A stretch of 64,000 nucleotides of DNA, taken from contig JAQISU010000251.1 in NCBI GenBank assembly GCA_029339505.1, positions 2,931,001 through 2,995,000 on the forward strand, read 5' to 3'. Positions 35,999-43,451 of the stretch are shown here, one piece after another. The position numbers were made by a program, and so were the translations under genes. This DNA is from Unio delphinus (Eukaryota > Mollusca > Bivalvia > Unionida > Unionidae). The notes beneath the pieces are model-generated. The model did no database searches and was not told the DNA's origin. It saw nothing but the letters and a program-made list of their open reading frames with translations. Positions within the stretch are counted from its first letter, which is position 1; the number at the start of each line of letters is the position of its first letter.

Positions 35999-36215
35999 GA
36001 TTTATTTCTAATTTTGGTATCGAGGAATCATAAATACTGACCATCACTGAGAATTCACAATCTGGTAATGTTGATATTATTGAGATCATTTTGTTTTTTG
36101 GGTTCGTGTTTTCTGATTCCATCGGTGTTGTCATTGTTATTATACTCATGTTGTCGCTCTAATTTCGATATCGCGGAATCAAAAATACTGACCATCGCTG
36201 AGAATTCACTATCTG
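35905..36215. repeat. ~151-bp tandem duplication across a gene boundary
   Basis: The stretch around 35994-36070 repeats around 36145-36225 with an offset of 151 bp (shared ATACTCATG, GGAATCA, ATACTGACCATC, TGAGAATTCAC). It contains the 3' end of the 182-aa gene and the 5' end of the 461-aa gene. The open frame 35817-36149 is a product of this duplication and is not called as a gene. Confidence 0.75.
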
Positions 36216-36603
36216 ATATAACCGTATTATCGAGTGACGACGATATCATCAATGATAATTGCGAATGTGCGGTTGATGCAATATGAAATTGAAGTAAGTA
36301 ATTCTGCAGTTTACTCTGGCTGCATGATGATATCTTTTTTGCTATCCCGGTTAATATACCCCCGATTGTAGCCACCGCAGAAATGCAAATTGGAACTACG
36401 ACCGGGGCAATCATTGTAACAGATGCAAGTATTATTCCGGCGCCAGCGAGAACGCTTGACACCGAGTACATAATAACATCAATTGCGGTGATTCTTCGTC
36501 GGTATTTTTTTATTTTTATTTGATACTCCTCAGTGAGGGTTTTGAGTCTATTTTGAAATTCTCTGACCTGATCATAGCGACATTGCGTCGATGACAAAGT
36601 CAT
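36055..36603 (-). CDS. Membrane protein with N-terminal coiled coil, 182 aa
   Basis: Residues 8-40 are a charged helix (coiled-coil-like, ending KIKKYRRR). Residues 42-90 form two long hydrophobic segments (VLAGAGIILASVTMIAPVVV and a second Gly/Ala-rich one). A hydrophilic helix follows with SDSEFSAMVSIFDSAISKLE. Such two-span membrane proteins accompany capsid genes in related elements, where a role in entry or an internal membrane has been suggested but not shown. The end of the frame is inside the 151-bp duplication. A TTTTCAATTG motif and a palindrome lie just upstream. Confidence 0.6.
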   Translation of the reverse strand: MTLSSTQCRYDQVREFQNRLKTLTEEYQIKIKKYRRRITAIDVIMYSVSSVLAGAGIILASVTMIAPVVVPICISAVATIGGILTGIAKKISSCSQSKLQNYLLQFHIASTAHSQLSLMISSSLDNTVISDSEFSAMVSIFDSAISKLERQHEYNNNDNTDGIRKHEPKKQNDLNNINITRL

Positions 36604-36616
36604 TGTTGTTTATTTT

Positions 36617-36639
36617 AAAAACACTAGCGTTTTCAATTG
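36617..36639. promoter_or_regulatory. Palindrome plus TTTTCAATTG between genes
   Basis: AAAACACTAGCGTTTT, a near-palindrome, overlaps TTTTCAATTG, 14-36 bp upstream of the 182-aa gene and 20-42 bp past the stop of the 345-aa gene. The same pair of signals is at 40637-40661. Confidence 0.4.
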
Positions 36640-36658
36640 TGAAATCCGAACGATTTAG

Positions 36659-37696
36659 TTATTTACTTAAATCCGCTACGAATTCCAGATACCATGTTAC
36701 TGATGCCTTAGCCAAACTTTTATCATCGGCTTTTATCGTTAACCGTTCAGTTTTATCCTTGTCGATGATCGTTGAAATCGTATTGTTGCCCCGGGATGAA
36801 CTCGACGATGATATATTAAATTGAATTGGTGCTACCAGCGTTAATCGATAAATACCCTTGATAGTAGCTGTGATATCTAATTTGTTGTTTGCAGGTGTCC
36901 ACTCAAATGATCCGTGTTGGATTGTATATACTACGTTGATGGTTTTCTCATGAGGAATTTTTGTTTTTTCAATGATTGTTATCATCCTCGAAAAATCACC
37001 TTTGACGGCTTCGATGAAAGTTTTCGTCTCATCGATGGATTTTTTAATATCAGGGAGTTTTATTTCAATTTTATCCAACTGGGTTCCAATAAATTTATCA
37101 ATGATATTTCTACGAAAAACTGAAAACTGTTTTCCGTTATCTTCAATTTTAGATTCAAGTGCTGTTAGTACAACCAAAAAATTTTTTAAATCATCGTTGA
37201 GAGTTTTTAATCGATCTGTAATCGTCGAAACGAGTACACCCGGTTTTAGTTTACCCTGATCGGAAAATAACGCGATAGTATCCTCGATTGCATTTTGTTG
37301 TTTAACCAAAATATCATCCAGAGAAATATTACTGGTTTTCAATTTACCCTGATCGGAAAATAACGCGATAGTATCCTCGATTGCGTTTTGTTGTTTAACC
37401 AAAATATCATCCAGAGAAATATTACTGGTTTTCAATTTACCCTGATCGGAAAATAACGCAACGGTGTTCTCGATTGCGTTTCGTTGTTTAACTAAAATAT
37501 CATCCAATGACACATCACTGGATTTCAATTTACCATGTTTGTCTTGAAATACAACTATTTCATTAGGATCAACACTTGTTAAATTTAACGTCTCAGCTAT
37601 TTCATCTTCAATTATTTTTTTTACATCCTTGATAGAATCAGGTGGTGCAGTGCCATCGGGTTTGGGTTTCAAAGATCTCCCCCAAATATCAATCAT
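36659..37696 (-). CDS. Fibre-like protein with triplicated segment, 345 aa
   Basis: N-terminal 50 residues, then three near-identical units of about 31 residues (GKLK.SNISLDDILVKQ, NAIEDTIALFSDQ), then about 110 residues of heptad-like helix, then a Ser/Asn-rich beta-strand end (ISSSSSSRGNNTIS, WYLEFVADL). A stalk of repeats and coiled coil capped by a beta domain is the plan of trimeric viral fibres; the identification rests on this plan and on neighbours, not on a sequence family. DNA of units 2 and 3 is almost identical (about 37246-37440), so the repeat is young or gene-converted. Confidence 0.5.
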   Translation of the reverse strand: MIDIWGRSLKPKPDGTAPPDSIKDVKKIIEDEIAETLNLTSVDPNEIVVFQDKHGKLKSSDVSLDDILVKQRNAIENTVALFSDQGKLKTSNISLDDILVKQQNAIEDTIALFSDQGKLKTSNISLDDILVKQQNAIEDTIALFSDQGKLKPGVLVSTITDRLKTLNDDLKNFLVVLTALESKIEDNGKQFSVFRRNIIDKFIGTQLDKIEIKLPDIKKSIDETKTFIEAVKGDFSRMITIIEKTKIPHEKTINVVYTIQHGSFEWTPANNKLDITATIKGIYRLTLVAPIQFNISSSSSSRGNNTISTIIDKDKTERLTIKADDKSLAKASVTWYLEFVADLSK

Positions 37697-37720
37697 GTTA
37701 TTGTAAAACTCTTTCTCTCT

Positions 37721-38176
37721 CTAAAATCGTTTTTGACGACTTCGTCGAAAAATCTTCGATTTTCTCCAGCGATTGCTGGTGTAGTCATTTACGACAATAT
37801 GAGGTGGTTTTCCGCTTGGGTTACTCAAGGAGTTAGAAATAGCGTCAAGGACATTTAATACTTCGCTGCCACATATTGGTGGGTCAATCATCGTTTGTGT
37901 TGGTAGCGTAGAATACCAAGTCTTCATTGGAAGGGTTTTTATATACCGCATAAACTCTTTTGGTGGGGCTAATCCATATGAATCGAAATAAACAATCCCA
38001 CGTGGATCAATAGCGTATGCAACCCAGTGAGTTCCAGGTCCGGTGCTGTTATCTAAATTAATGATTCCGGTTTCAACGCTGTTTGGTTGATGTGGTAATT
38101 GATCTTTCATAAAGACACCTCTGAAGTTTTTAATCGCGAGTTTTTTAGCCGCATCCATTAAATCAAAATTGGACAT
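37721..38176 (-). CDS. Adenain-type maturation cysteine protease
   Basis: 151 aa from the MSNFDLMDA start at 38176; the frame is open to 38257, and an alternative ATG lies at 38185. The active-site order is His50 (GTHWVAYA), Asp65 (VYFDSYG), Gln94 (TQTM) and Cys102 (PPICGSE), the His-Asp-Gln-Cys set of adenovirus proteases and Polinton/adintovirus PRO. RGVFMKDQLP near the start is another strong family segment. The protein ends in a very basic tail. It should cut capsid precursor proteins during assembly. It sits between the fibre-like and pX-like genes, all on the same strand and closely packed. Confidence 0.9.
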   Translation of the reverse strand: MSNFDLMDAAKKLAIKNFRGVFMKDQLPHQPNSVETGIINLDNSTGPGTHWVAYAIDPRGIVYFDSYGLAPPKEFMRYIKTLPMKTWYSTLPTQTMIDPPICGSEVLNVLDAISNSLSNPSGKPPHIVVNDYTSNRWRKSKIFRRSRQKRF

Positions 38177-38211
38177 GGGAACCATAGGTTCGGAAATCGA
38201 AGATTTCTGAA

Positions 38212-38691
38212 TTAATAAATCGTTCCTGGTAGTCTTAGACCCTTTCCGCTGTACCACGAATACGGGGTTCCTGGTAGTCTTAGACCCAATCCGTGAACGG
38301 ATCGTCCCTTTTTTTTATATCCTTTCCCAGTTGCCTTCTTTAGTGCCATTCCTGCTGCAGTACCAACGGCTCCTAACGCTGCCGCTTTAGCCACCGCTGG
38401 GGCTGCTGCTGCAATCAATGCTGGAATCGCAGCTAACAACGGAAATATACCGCCTGTTTTAATCATATTTTTGATAGCAGCCGCAGAAAGAGTAATCTGA
38501 ACACCTTTTTTGGCTGCAAGTGCATCATTGAAATGTTTCACCTGACGAGTTGTCAGCGATAGTTTATTTGCACCACCAGTCATTTGGTTGGGTTTCAACG
38601 TGATTGTGGTTCCACATTTTTTAGCTGATTCCGATTGCAATTTTTTTAATTGACCGGGAGTTAACGTAACACTAATAACACTATATGACAT
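38212..38691 (-). CDS. pX/pVI-like small capsid-associated protein, 159 aa
   Basis: The start is taken at MSYSVISV (38691) because the 17 extra residues of the longer frame run into the end of the capsid gene. N-terminal Lys-rich half (LTPGQLKKL, LTTRQVKHFNDAL), then a hydrophobic Ala-rich helix (LLAAIPALIAAAAPAVAKAA), a basic patch (KKATGKGYKKKGR) and two copies of GLRLPGT in the last 30 residues. A membrane-active Ala-rich helix followed by basic residues is the plan of adenovirus pVI/pX-type proteins. The duplicated GLRLPGT may hold protease sites. Located between the protease and the capsid gene. Confidence 0.65.
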   Translation of the reverse strand: MSYSVISVTLTPGQLKKLQSESAKKCGTTITLKPNQMTGGANKLSLTTRQVKHFNDALAAKKGVQITLSAAAIKNMIKTGGIFPLLAAIPALIAAAAPAVAKAAALGAVGTAAGMALKKATGKGYKKKGRSVHGLGLRLPGTPYSWYSGKGLRLPGTIY

Positions 38692-38719
38692 TATACATAA
38701 TTGATTGATTCTAAATCGT

Positions 38720-40123
38720 TTACATGTTTTCCACTGGGGCATCTACCACTCTCATTCTTCCACCAACACCTTCAAGTAGCATTGATTTGTCGCTGAGAAT
38801 GACAGCAACCGCTCTATAATTCTCAATAGCATCAGGCTTGGTTACATTAGCTCTAAAGTGTATATCAACGACGGATTGTCTTGTTAAATCGAGATGTTCC
38901 AGCGAAAAGTAATAGATCGGATACAGATTTTTAAAATCCAATTGTGATATTTGCAAACCAGTATCGACATTTTGGTCGCGTGCCATAAATGACAACAGAC
39001 GATGATAAACTCGTGCAATATGATTTTCTGTGTAATTAAGTTGTATATCCTCGGATGGTTCCTGCTGGCCGTTTATTCTCAGTGAGACGTCTTTCACACC
39101 TAATTGATCAAATATCATATGACTGAAACGTTGATCGCCAACTCGTGCGTTATCTTGTAACGCAATAAATATATGACGTGGCGCAGAAACGCCTTGTTTT
39201 GATGCTAGGTTCCAAGTGAATAACCCGTTGATATTTGATTGCTTCACATCTGTACTCACGGTTAGCCAACTCAACAACGACTTTCCTCCTTGGTCCATAA
39301 ATGATAGTAATCGTTCTTCTGCAGTGATTGCTGGAGTCAACACTGGCATCCACAATGATATTTTTGTTAAATTGACTTTACCGGCATCATCATTTATATG
39401 TGCTGCATCTGGGTTTGCTGGAATCCTCCAAATTGCGTCGTTATCATCACTCTTTCGTACAAGCGATACTGTATGCTTCGCCCCGTAGATAACTTTTCGG
39501 ACGTTTCTACAGAATCCAAATATATGATGCAGTGGAATCGCGCAAGAAAATAATTTACGCCGCCCTTCCAACATTGCGTTTCGTGTTGCAGCTCCTATAT
39601 TGAAATTAGGATCGTTGTTTATAATCATATCCTCGACCTCAGCATCATTATTATCACGTTTTTTTGGTCGTCTTACAACGAATTGTTTTCCTCCAGCGTT
39701 ATTCCTACCATCTTTTGCAAACATCATAGAAGGTCCTGCTGATCTTGTATAATCATCAGAATATCTCGCTAACCCGATTATTGTTGTAGCCACATCAACA
39801 TCGCGATCTATCGACTCGATTTCCTTTCCATCAATGAGGTATCTTGCACTCTCAAATAACGCCATAATACCATTATTGACAAAACCGACTTGAGTACCAT
39901 CTGGATATGATGCTCCACCAGCTGTTACAAGTTCTCCTTCTACTTCAATAAACGCTTCAGCGGGTAGAAAGTATTTACTGGTATCATGGACTTGAAGTTC
40001 AATTCGCGATCGACTATTTGCGTCTATTGCATGATAAGCGTAATATTGATAATCGCGTACAGAATCATCTTTGCCAACTGGGGCGTCTATATCAAACGCC
40101 GGATCATGTGATTTTTTGAACAT
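38720..40123 (-). CDS. Major capsid protein, double-jelly-roll type, 467 aa
   Basis: An intact frame from 40123. Recognisable segments include IPLHHIFGFCRNVRKVIYG, KISLWMPVLTPA near the middle and LDFKNLYPIYYFSLE and VVDIHFRAN near the end. These match the hexon-like capsid proteins of Polinton-like viruses and related elements of invertebrates. Size is on the short side for double-jelly-roll capsid proteins (typically 450-600 aa). It is the central gene of the leftward structural block, 29 bp from the pX-like gene on one side and about 46 bp from the 148-aa gene on the other. A2 keeps only its first codons, at the A1 insertion point. Confidence 0.85.
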   Translation of the reverse strand: MFKKSHDPAFDIDAPVGKDDSVRDYQYYAYHAIDANSRSRIELQVHDTSKYFLPAEAFIEVEGELVTAGGASYPDGTQVGFVNNGIMALFESARYLIDGKEIESIDRDVDVATTIIGLARYSDDYTRSAGPSMMFAKDGRNNAGGKQFVVRRPKKRDNNDAEVEDMIINNDPNFNIGAATRNAMLEGRRKLFSCAIPLHHIFGFCRNVRKVIYGAKHTVSLVRKSDDNDAIWRIPANPDAAHINDDAGKVNLTKISLWMPVLTPAITAEERLLSFMDQGGKSLLSWLTVSTDVKQSNINGLFTWNLASKQGVSAPRHIFIALQDNARVGDQRFSHMIFDQLGVKDVSLRINGQQEPSEDIQLNYTENHIARVYHRLLSFMARDQNVDTGLQISQLDFKNLYPIYYFSLEHLDLTRQSVVDIHFRANVTKPDAIENYRAVAVILSDKSMLLEGVGGRMRVVDAPVENM

Positions 40124-40169
40124 TTTATTCTATTTATCAGAGTCTAAATCGTGAAATCATAAACGATTT

Positions 40170-40616
40170 TCATCGACGTAGTTTTTTAAAGCCGCTTCCT
40201 GCTATCATATTTGCAATATTGCTTTGGTCCCCTTGATTTATCAAGGGAGTTAAAGCCATCGACGCTAATTTTTCATCTACTGCGTTATTTATAATTCTAC
40301 TAACACTTGCAGGCATTTCCGCTGTAGACGGTAACGGTTTCTTTTTTCGTCTCACTAATGATGTTATTTTATTCTTCGCAGTTGAAAACGCTTTTCCAGC
40401 AAGATCTCCAACAGCACCAATACCCTTATCACGAATAACTTCAATTGCTTTCATTCCTAGTTGTTTAGCCAACGGCATCACTTTTGGAGCCATTCTCGCA
40501 AATAACCCTGCAATGGTATTGCCTAAACCATCTCCGTAGTATGTTCTATAAACTGGAAACCGTGAATTAACTACGTAGACGGGGGTTGGTTTATCATGAT
40601 TGTAGTGTATGATCAT
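40170..40616 (-). CDS. Accessory structural-block protein, 148 aa
   Basis: Start MIIHYNHDK is shared with A2. Features: YYGDGLGNTIAGLF, an amphipathic/hydrophobic stretch (APKVMPLAKQLGMKAI), Arg/Lys-rich patch (LVRRKKK) in the middle, and a short basic end (GSGFKKLRR). It could be a core or membrane-interacting minor capsid protein; no family assignment is secure. It is transcribed with the capsid gene, to which it is adjacent. Upstream lies the TTTTCAATTG/palindrome pair. Confidence 0.6.
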   Translation of the reverse strand: MIIHYNHDKPTPVYVVNSRFPVYRTYYGDGLGNTIAGLFARMAPKVMPLAKQLGMKAIEVIRDKGIGAVGDLAGKAFSTAKNKITSLVRRKKKPLPSTAEMPASVSRIINNAVDEKLASMALTPLINQGDQSNIANMIAGSGFKKLRR

Positions 40617-40636
40617 TATTTGAAATCAGAAACCAT

Positions 40637-40661
40637 TTTTCAATTGGAAACGCTAGCGTTT
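40637..40661. promoter_or_regulatory. TTTTCAATTG plus AAACGCTAGCGTTT palindrome
   Basis: TTTTCAATTG (40637-40646) is followed by a 14-bp perfect palindrome (40648-40661), between the start of the 148-aa gene and the stop of the 321-aa gene. The region upstream of both genes shares ATTATTTGAAATCAGAAAC (40617 and 41643), which also supports a common promoter. Confidence 0.45.
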
Positions 40662-40678
40662 TTATTCAGTCTCGGTGA

Positions 40679-41644
40679 TTAATCACTGTGATACCCACTT
40701 TCCACTAACTCGCCAATGAAATCTCGATATGTGCTGATATCCATGATACCACCCTGAAATAATCGTCTACAGATATCAGATGCTTCATTAATTATTTCCG
40801 GTGAGTTATTTCCAGCTCGGAACCCTCCTACAAGAACTTCTAATCGTGATATATCATTGATAACACTACCAGGACATGAAATCCTTGGATTCTCACTGGA
40901 ATCTTGCAATCCGCTTCCGCTATAACCAGTTGCTACATCCATTTTTTCTTCTTCATCCATGGGTTGTAAATAACCAAGAGGATCATAATCATCATCATCA
41001 GGTGGTAGTTGTTGTTTTTTAGGTGAAAAAGATATTTTCTTTGCAGGTTGCTGTCGCTTTTGCGGTTTTTGTTTTTCATATTGTTTATACACTATATCCA
41101 CCGCATTGATATATTCAATGTATGATGCACTATCTGTCTTAATTTGACTTTTTTTAGTTTTGATTTTGTAGAATATATCAGCCCAATGAGTGAAATTCTT
41201 AACATATTTATGATGTTCTGGTTTCAACATTTTTTTTCTGTTTTCATAAGTCATAACAACAAGCGCAGGAATTTCTGGTGGATCAGTCTTATCAATTGCT
41301 GCTAACCCTTCCTCGTTAAATCTCACGCGTAAATCATCTACTGTTCTTTTTGATTCTATTTTTTGTACAGTCTGTTTTGTTTGTTCAGTTTTCGCTGCTA
41401 TTTTTTCAAGTTCACCGATAACAGATTTCCCCGTCTCGGGATCATTCCCCCGTATAGCACGCTCTACCCCGTACGTTGCTGTGGTTACTGGTTTAAACAA
41501 TTCTTCGGATCCCGCAGCAAAATCAGTTTGTAAACTCTGTCGTTGTTGCAGTTTATTTCTTACAGAGTCACGAATTGGTACAAATCTCCTGATTGCATCC
41601 AGTCGTTCACGAGCCAATCGGGTTGTTAATGCTTCATTGACCAT
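40679..41644 (-). CDS. Conserved structural-block protein, 321 aa, unknown function
   Basis: Highly charged. N-terminal 80 residues (ALTTRLARERL, RQSLQTDF, GSEELFKPVTTAT) are well conserved in A2 and resemble proteins encoded near capsid genes of related elements. The middle is Lys/Gln-rich with a PPDDDDYDPLGY acidic patch and does not align with A2. The last 60 residues (RISCPGS, RLEVLVGG, STYRDFIGEL) align again. This conserved-ends, swapped-middle pattern suggests two functional ends with a variable linker or domain. First gene of the leftward structural block, reading away from the hairpin region. Confidence 0.55.
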   Translation of the reverse strand: MVNEALTTRLARERLDAIRRFVPIRDSVRNKLQQRQSLQTDFAAGSEELFKPVTTATYGVERAIRGNDPETGKSVIGELEKIAAKTEQTKQTVQKIESKRTVDDLRVRFNEEGLAAIDKTDPPEIPALVVMTYENRKKMLKPEHHKYVKNFTHWADIFYKIKTKKSQIKTDSASYIEYINAVDIVYKQYEKQKPQKRQQPAKKISFSPKKQQLPPDDDDYDPLGYLQPMDEEEKMDVATGYSGSGLQDSSENPRISCPGSVINDISRLEVLVGGFRAGNNSPEIINEASDICRRLFQGGIMDISTYRDFIGELVESGYHSD

Positions 41645-41664
41645 TATTTGAAATCAGAAACAAT

Positions 41665-41674
41665 TTTTCAATTG
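41665..41674. promoter_or_regulatory. TTTTCAATTG motif upstream of the 321-aa gene
   Basis: Located 21 bp before the start, in the same place as in A2 (8597-8606). Confidence 0.4.
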
Positions 41675-41748
41675 CAAAACACTTTTTCAATCCGACCTAA
41701 CACCATCGGATGATTTTTGATACGGTCCTGGAAGTGTTTTAGAGGCGT

Positions 41749-41949
41749 TATCATCGATGGCGCAAGTCACATATTTCCTAATAAAATAATTAATTATGTG
41801 ACTTGCGCCACTTTTTGTTACATGTCAGATATGTCAGATGATTTTTAACACGATCATGGAAGCGTTATTTTGTTATTTTAACAGCCCTATCATCGATGGC
41901 GCAAGTCACATATTTCCTAATAAAATAATTAATTATGTGACTTGCGCCA
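41749..41949. repeat. Two identical 62-bp repeats, each a 16-bp-arm hairpin
   Basis: Copies at 41749-41810 and 41888-41949 are identical. Each holds TGGCGCAAGTCACATA, a 21-bp AT-rich loop, and the exact inverse TATGTGACTTGCGCCA. Weaker similarity extends 40-50 bp before each copy. This is the largest gene-free space inside B (41645-42098), between the structural and early-type blocks. Likely roles are replication origin, promoter control or transcription end; nothing decides among them. Confidence 0.75.
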
Positions 41950-42098
41950 TTCTACGCTGATCAATCTGAACAGTCGTGTCGAGCAAACCAACCATTAACG
42001 GTCTATCGATTTTGTTGTTTTCAATCACAAAATGCTAAAAAAAAATAAAATCTCTATGAGGGACGGTCACAATCAAATAATGATAAATGGTCGGGCAA

Positions 42099-42455
42099 TC
42101 AAAATTGTTCATTTTCTTGAATTAACGCCCGTAGGTTTCTAACTTTAAAATTAACCTCCTTTTTCAATTCGTATTCGTACCACAATTCTTTTCGTATTCG
42201 TTCTACGATGGTATACAACGGAGCGAACACACTTACGTCACTGGAAAATGCGAGAGAGTCCTTAATAGAATTCTGAATTCTTTTGATGAGCGCATATTTC
42301 CTTGGTAGCATATATTTATTGTTGTTAACTCCGTATTCTATATCCTGAAAATCAGACATGATTTGATCAGGATTTAACCCATCTGATAGTTCAATATCCC
42401 AACCTTTCAATTTTGAAATCTCGGATATGATGCTATTCATGTTTTCAGAATTCAT
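42099..42455 (-). CDS. Unknown protein, 118 aa
   Basis: The start is set at MNSENM (42455) since homology with A2 begins there; the frame itself is open to 42500. Mostly helical composition with FQDIEYGVNNNKYMLP and a charged C-terminal half (ERIRKELWYEYELKKEV). No motif is recognised. It follows the HNH gene on the same strand with about 45 bp between. Confidence 0.55.
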   Translation of the reverse strand: MNSENMNSIISEISKLKGWDIELSDGLNPDQIMSDFQDIEYGVNNNKYMLPRKYALIKRIQNSIKDSLAFSSDVSVFAPLYTIVERIRKELWYEYELKKEVNFKVRNLRALIQENEQF

Positions 42456-42499
42456 TATTCTATAATAATGATATATTTCTAAATGAAAAATATGACGCA

Positions 42500-42991
42500 T
42501 TAGACATAACTAAATTGAACTTTTTGTCCCGTCCTTTTTGAAATAGCCGTCTTGGTTATTCCCTCTGCAACATATCGTACTGAGGCTCTACAAATATCGA
42601 AGTGCCTACCGGCTTCATTCATTGATTGAAATATTTTTTCTTCGTTAGTTATCGTATTCAAAGATTTCACAGGTCTCGCTTTTTTCGAGTATTTCCCAGT
42701 CCCCCCTCGTTCGGTATTCTCACTTTGTGTAACAGCCTGCAGATTTGATAAAGAATTGTTTTTCGGATTAGAATCGATATGATCAATGACAGAATCATCC
42801 TCGATCAATCCATGGAAACACTCGTACACGAAACGATGATTGAGATATTTCTTCTTTCCAGCACCAAACACCAAATACCCCATACCATTGTCAGCACCAA
42901 CTGATTTCTTCAGTCTGCGGTTTCTTACAACACCATCACTGGATGCTTCATAATTTGTGATCACAGGGTGTTGTCTGAATTCTTGGTTCAT
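42500..42991 (-). CDS. HNH homing endonuclease-like protein with C-terminal modular DNA-binding domain
   Basis: 163 aa, intact. N-terminal NUMOD4-like segment (ITNYEASSDGVVRNRRLKK). HNH core: HRFVYECFHGL, IDHIDSNPKNNSLSNL, QAVTQSEN, with the His-Asn-His/Asn set of the phage- and intron-type HNH family. C-terminal helix-turn-helix (NUMOD1/IENR-like): FQSMNEAGRHFDICRASVRY. Such enzymes cut DNA at long sites to spread. As a free-standing gene inside a virus-like element, present in all three copies, it may help the element itself (for example in recombination between copies) or be a passenger. A1 and A2 versions are dead. Confidence 0.8.
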   Translation of the reverse strand: MNQEFRQHPVITNYEASSDGVVRNRRLKKSVGADNGMGYLVFGAGKKKYLNHRFVYECFHGLIEDDSVIDHIDSNPKNNSLSNLQAVTQSENTERGGTGKYSKKARPVKSLNTITNEEKIFQSMNEAGRHFDICRASVRYVAEGITKTAISKRTGQKVQFSYV

Positions 42992-43005
42992 TCGTATACA
43001 TAATA

Positions 43006-43410
43006 CTATTGTTTGTTTAATTCATTGTTTGGTTTAATGATAAATCTTTCGATGTAGTCTTGAGGAGTTCTTATGATTTTATCCTTGATACTGACTTTGT
43101 CAGCGTCAAGGATACTGACTTTGTCAGCGTCAAGAATACTGACTTTGTCACCGTCAGGGTCATAATTTCTGATTGATTGTCCATTTTTTATTCTTTTATC
43201 ATAATATCGCTTCAACTCCCTGTATCGCTTACCACCGCAATTCAAACACAACTGAGATTTTCCCCTAACCCCAACTCCACATCGTATGCACGGTAACGGA
43301 CCAAGGCTTCCACGACGAAAGCTTTGCATATGATACCCACAGAACTCGTTTCTGCATGATTTGTTACACGGGATTACTGATCCAATCATAAGCCACTTGC
43401 AGTGATTCAT
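43006..43410 (-). CDS. Small Cys-rich zinc-binding protein, 134 aa
   Basis: Cys/His set CNKSCRNEFCGYH at residues 15-27, then CIRCGVG and CLNCGGKRY at about 41-64, a layout for two zinc sites, then a basic helix (RELKRYYDKRIK). A middle of eight-residue repeats (DKVSILDA twice, DKVSIKD once; 24-bp DNA units at 43090-43160) is specific to B. The C-terminal TPQDYIERFIIKP segment is shared with A1. Its start is 41 bp from the divergent polymerase gene. A regulator or DNA-binding factor is a guess. Confidence 0.6.
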   Translation of the reverse strand: MNHCKWLMIGSVIPCNKSCRNEFCGYHMQSFRRGSLGPLPCIRCGVGVRGKSQLCLNCGGKRYRELKRYYDKRIKNGQSIRNYDPDGDKVSILDADKVSILDADKVSIKDKIIRTPQDYIERFIIKPNNELNKQ

Positions 43411-43451
43411 ATATAAAAATCTTTCATTTAAATGCTTCTTTTAATTATAGC
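43411..43451. promoter_or_regulatory. Divergent promoter region between zinc protein and polymerase
   Basis: Forty-one bases with ATATAAAAA, CATTTAAATGCTT and TTTTAATTATAG, matching A1 and A2 in order and spacing. Confidence 0.55.

Noticed and set aside
35817..36149. 110-aa ORF as a separate gene in B
   Set aside because: It is made of the duplicated ends of its two neighbours and overlaps both.
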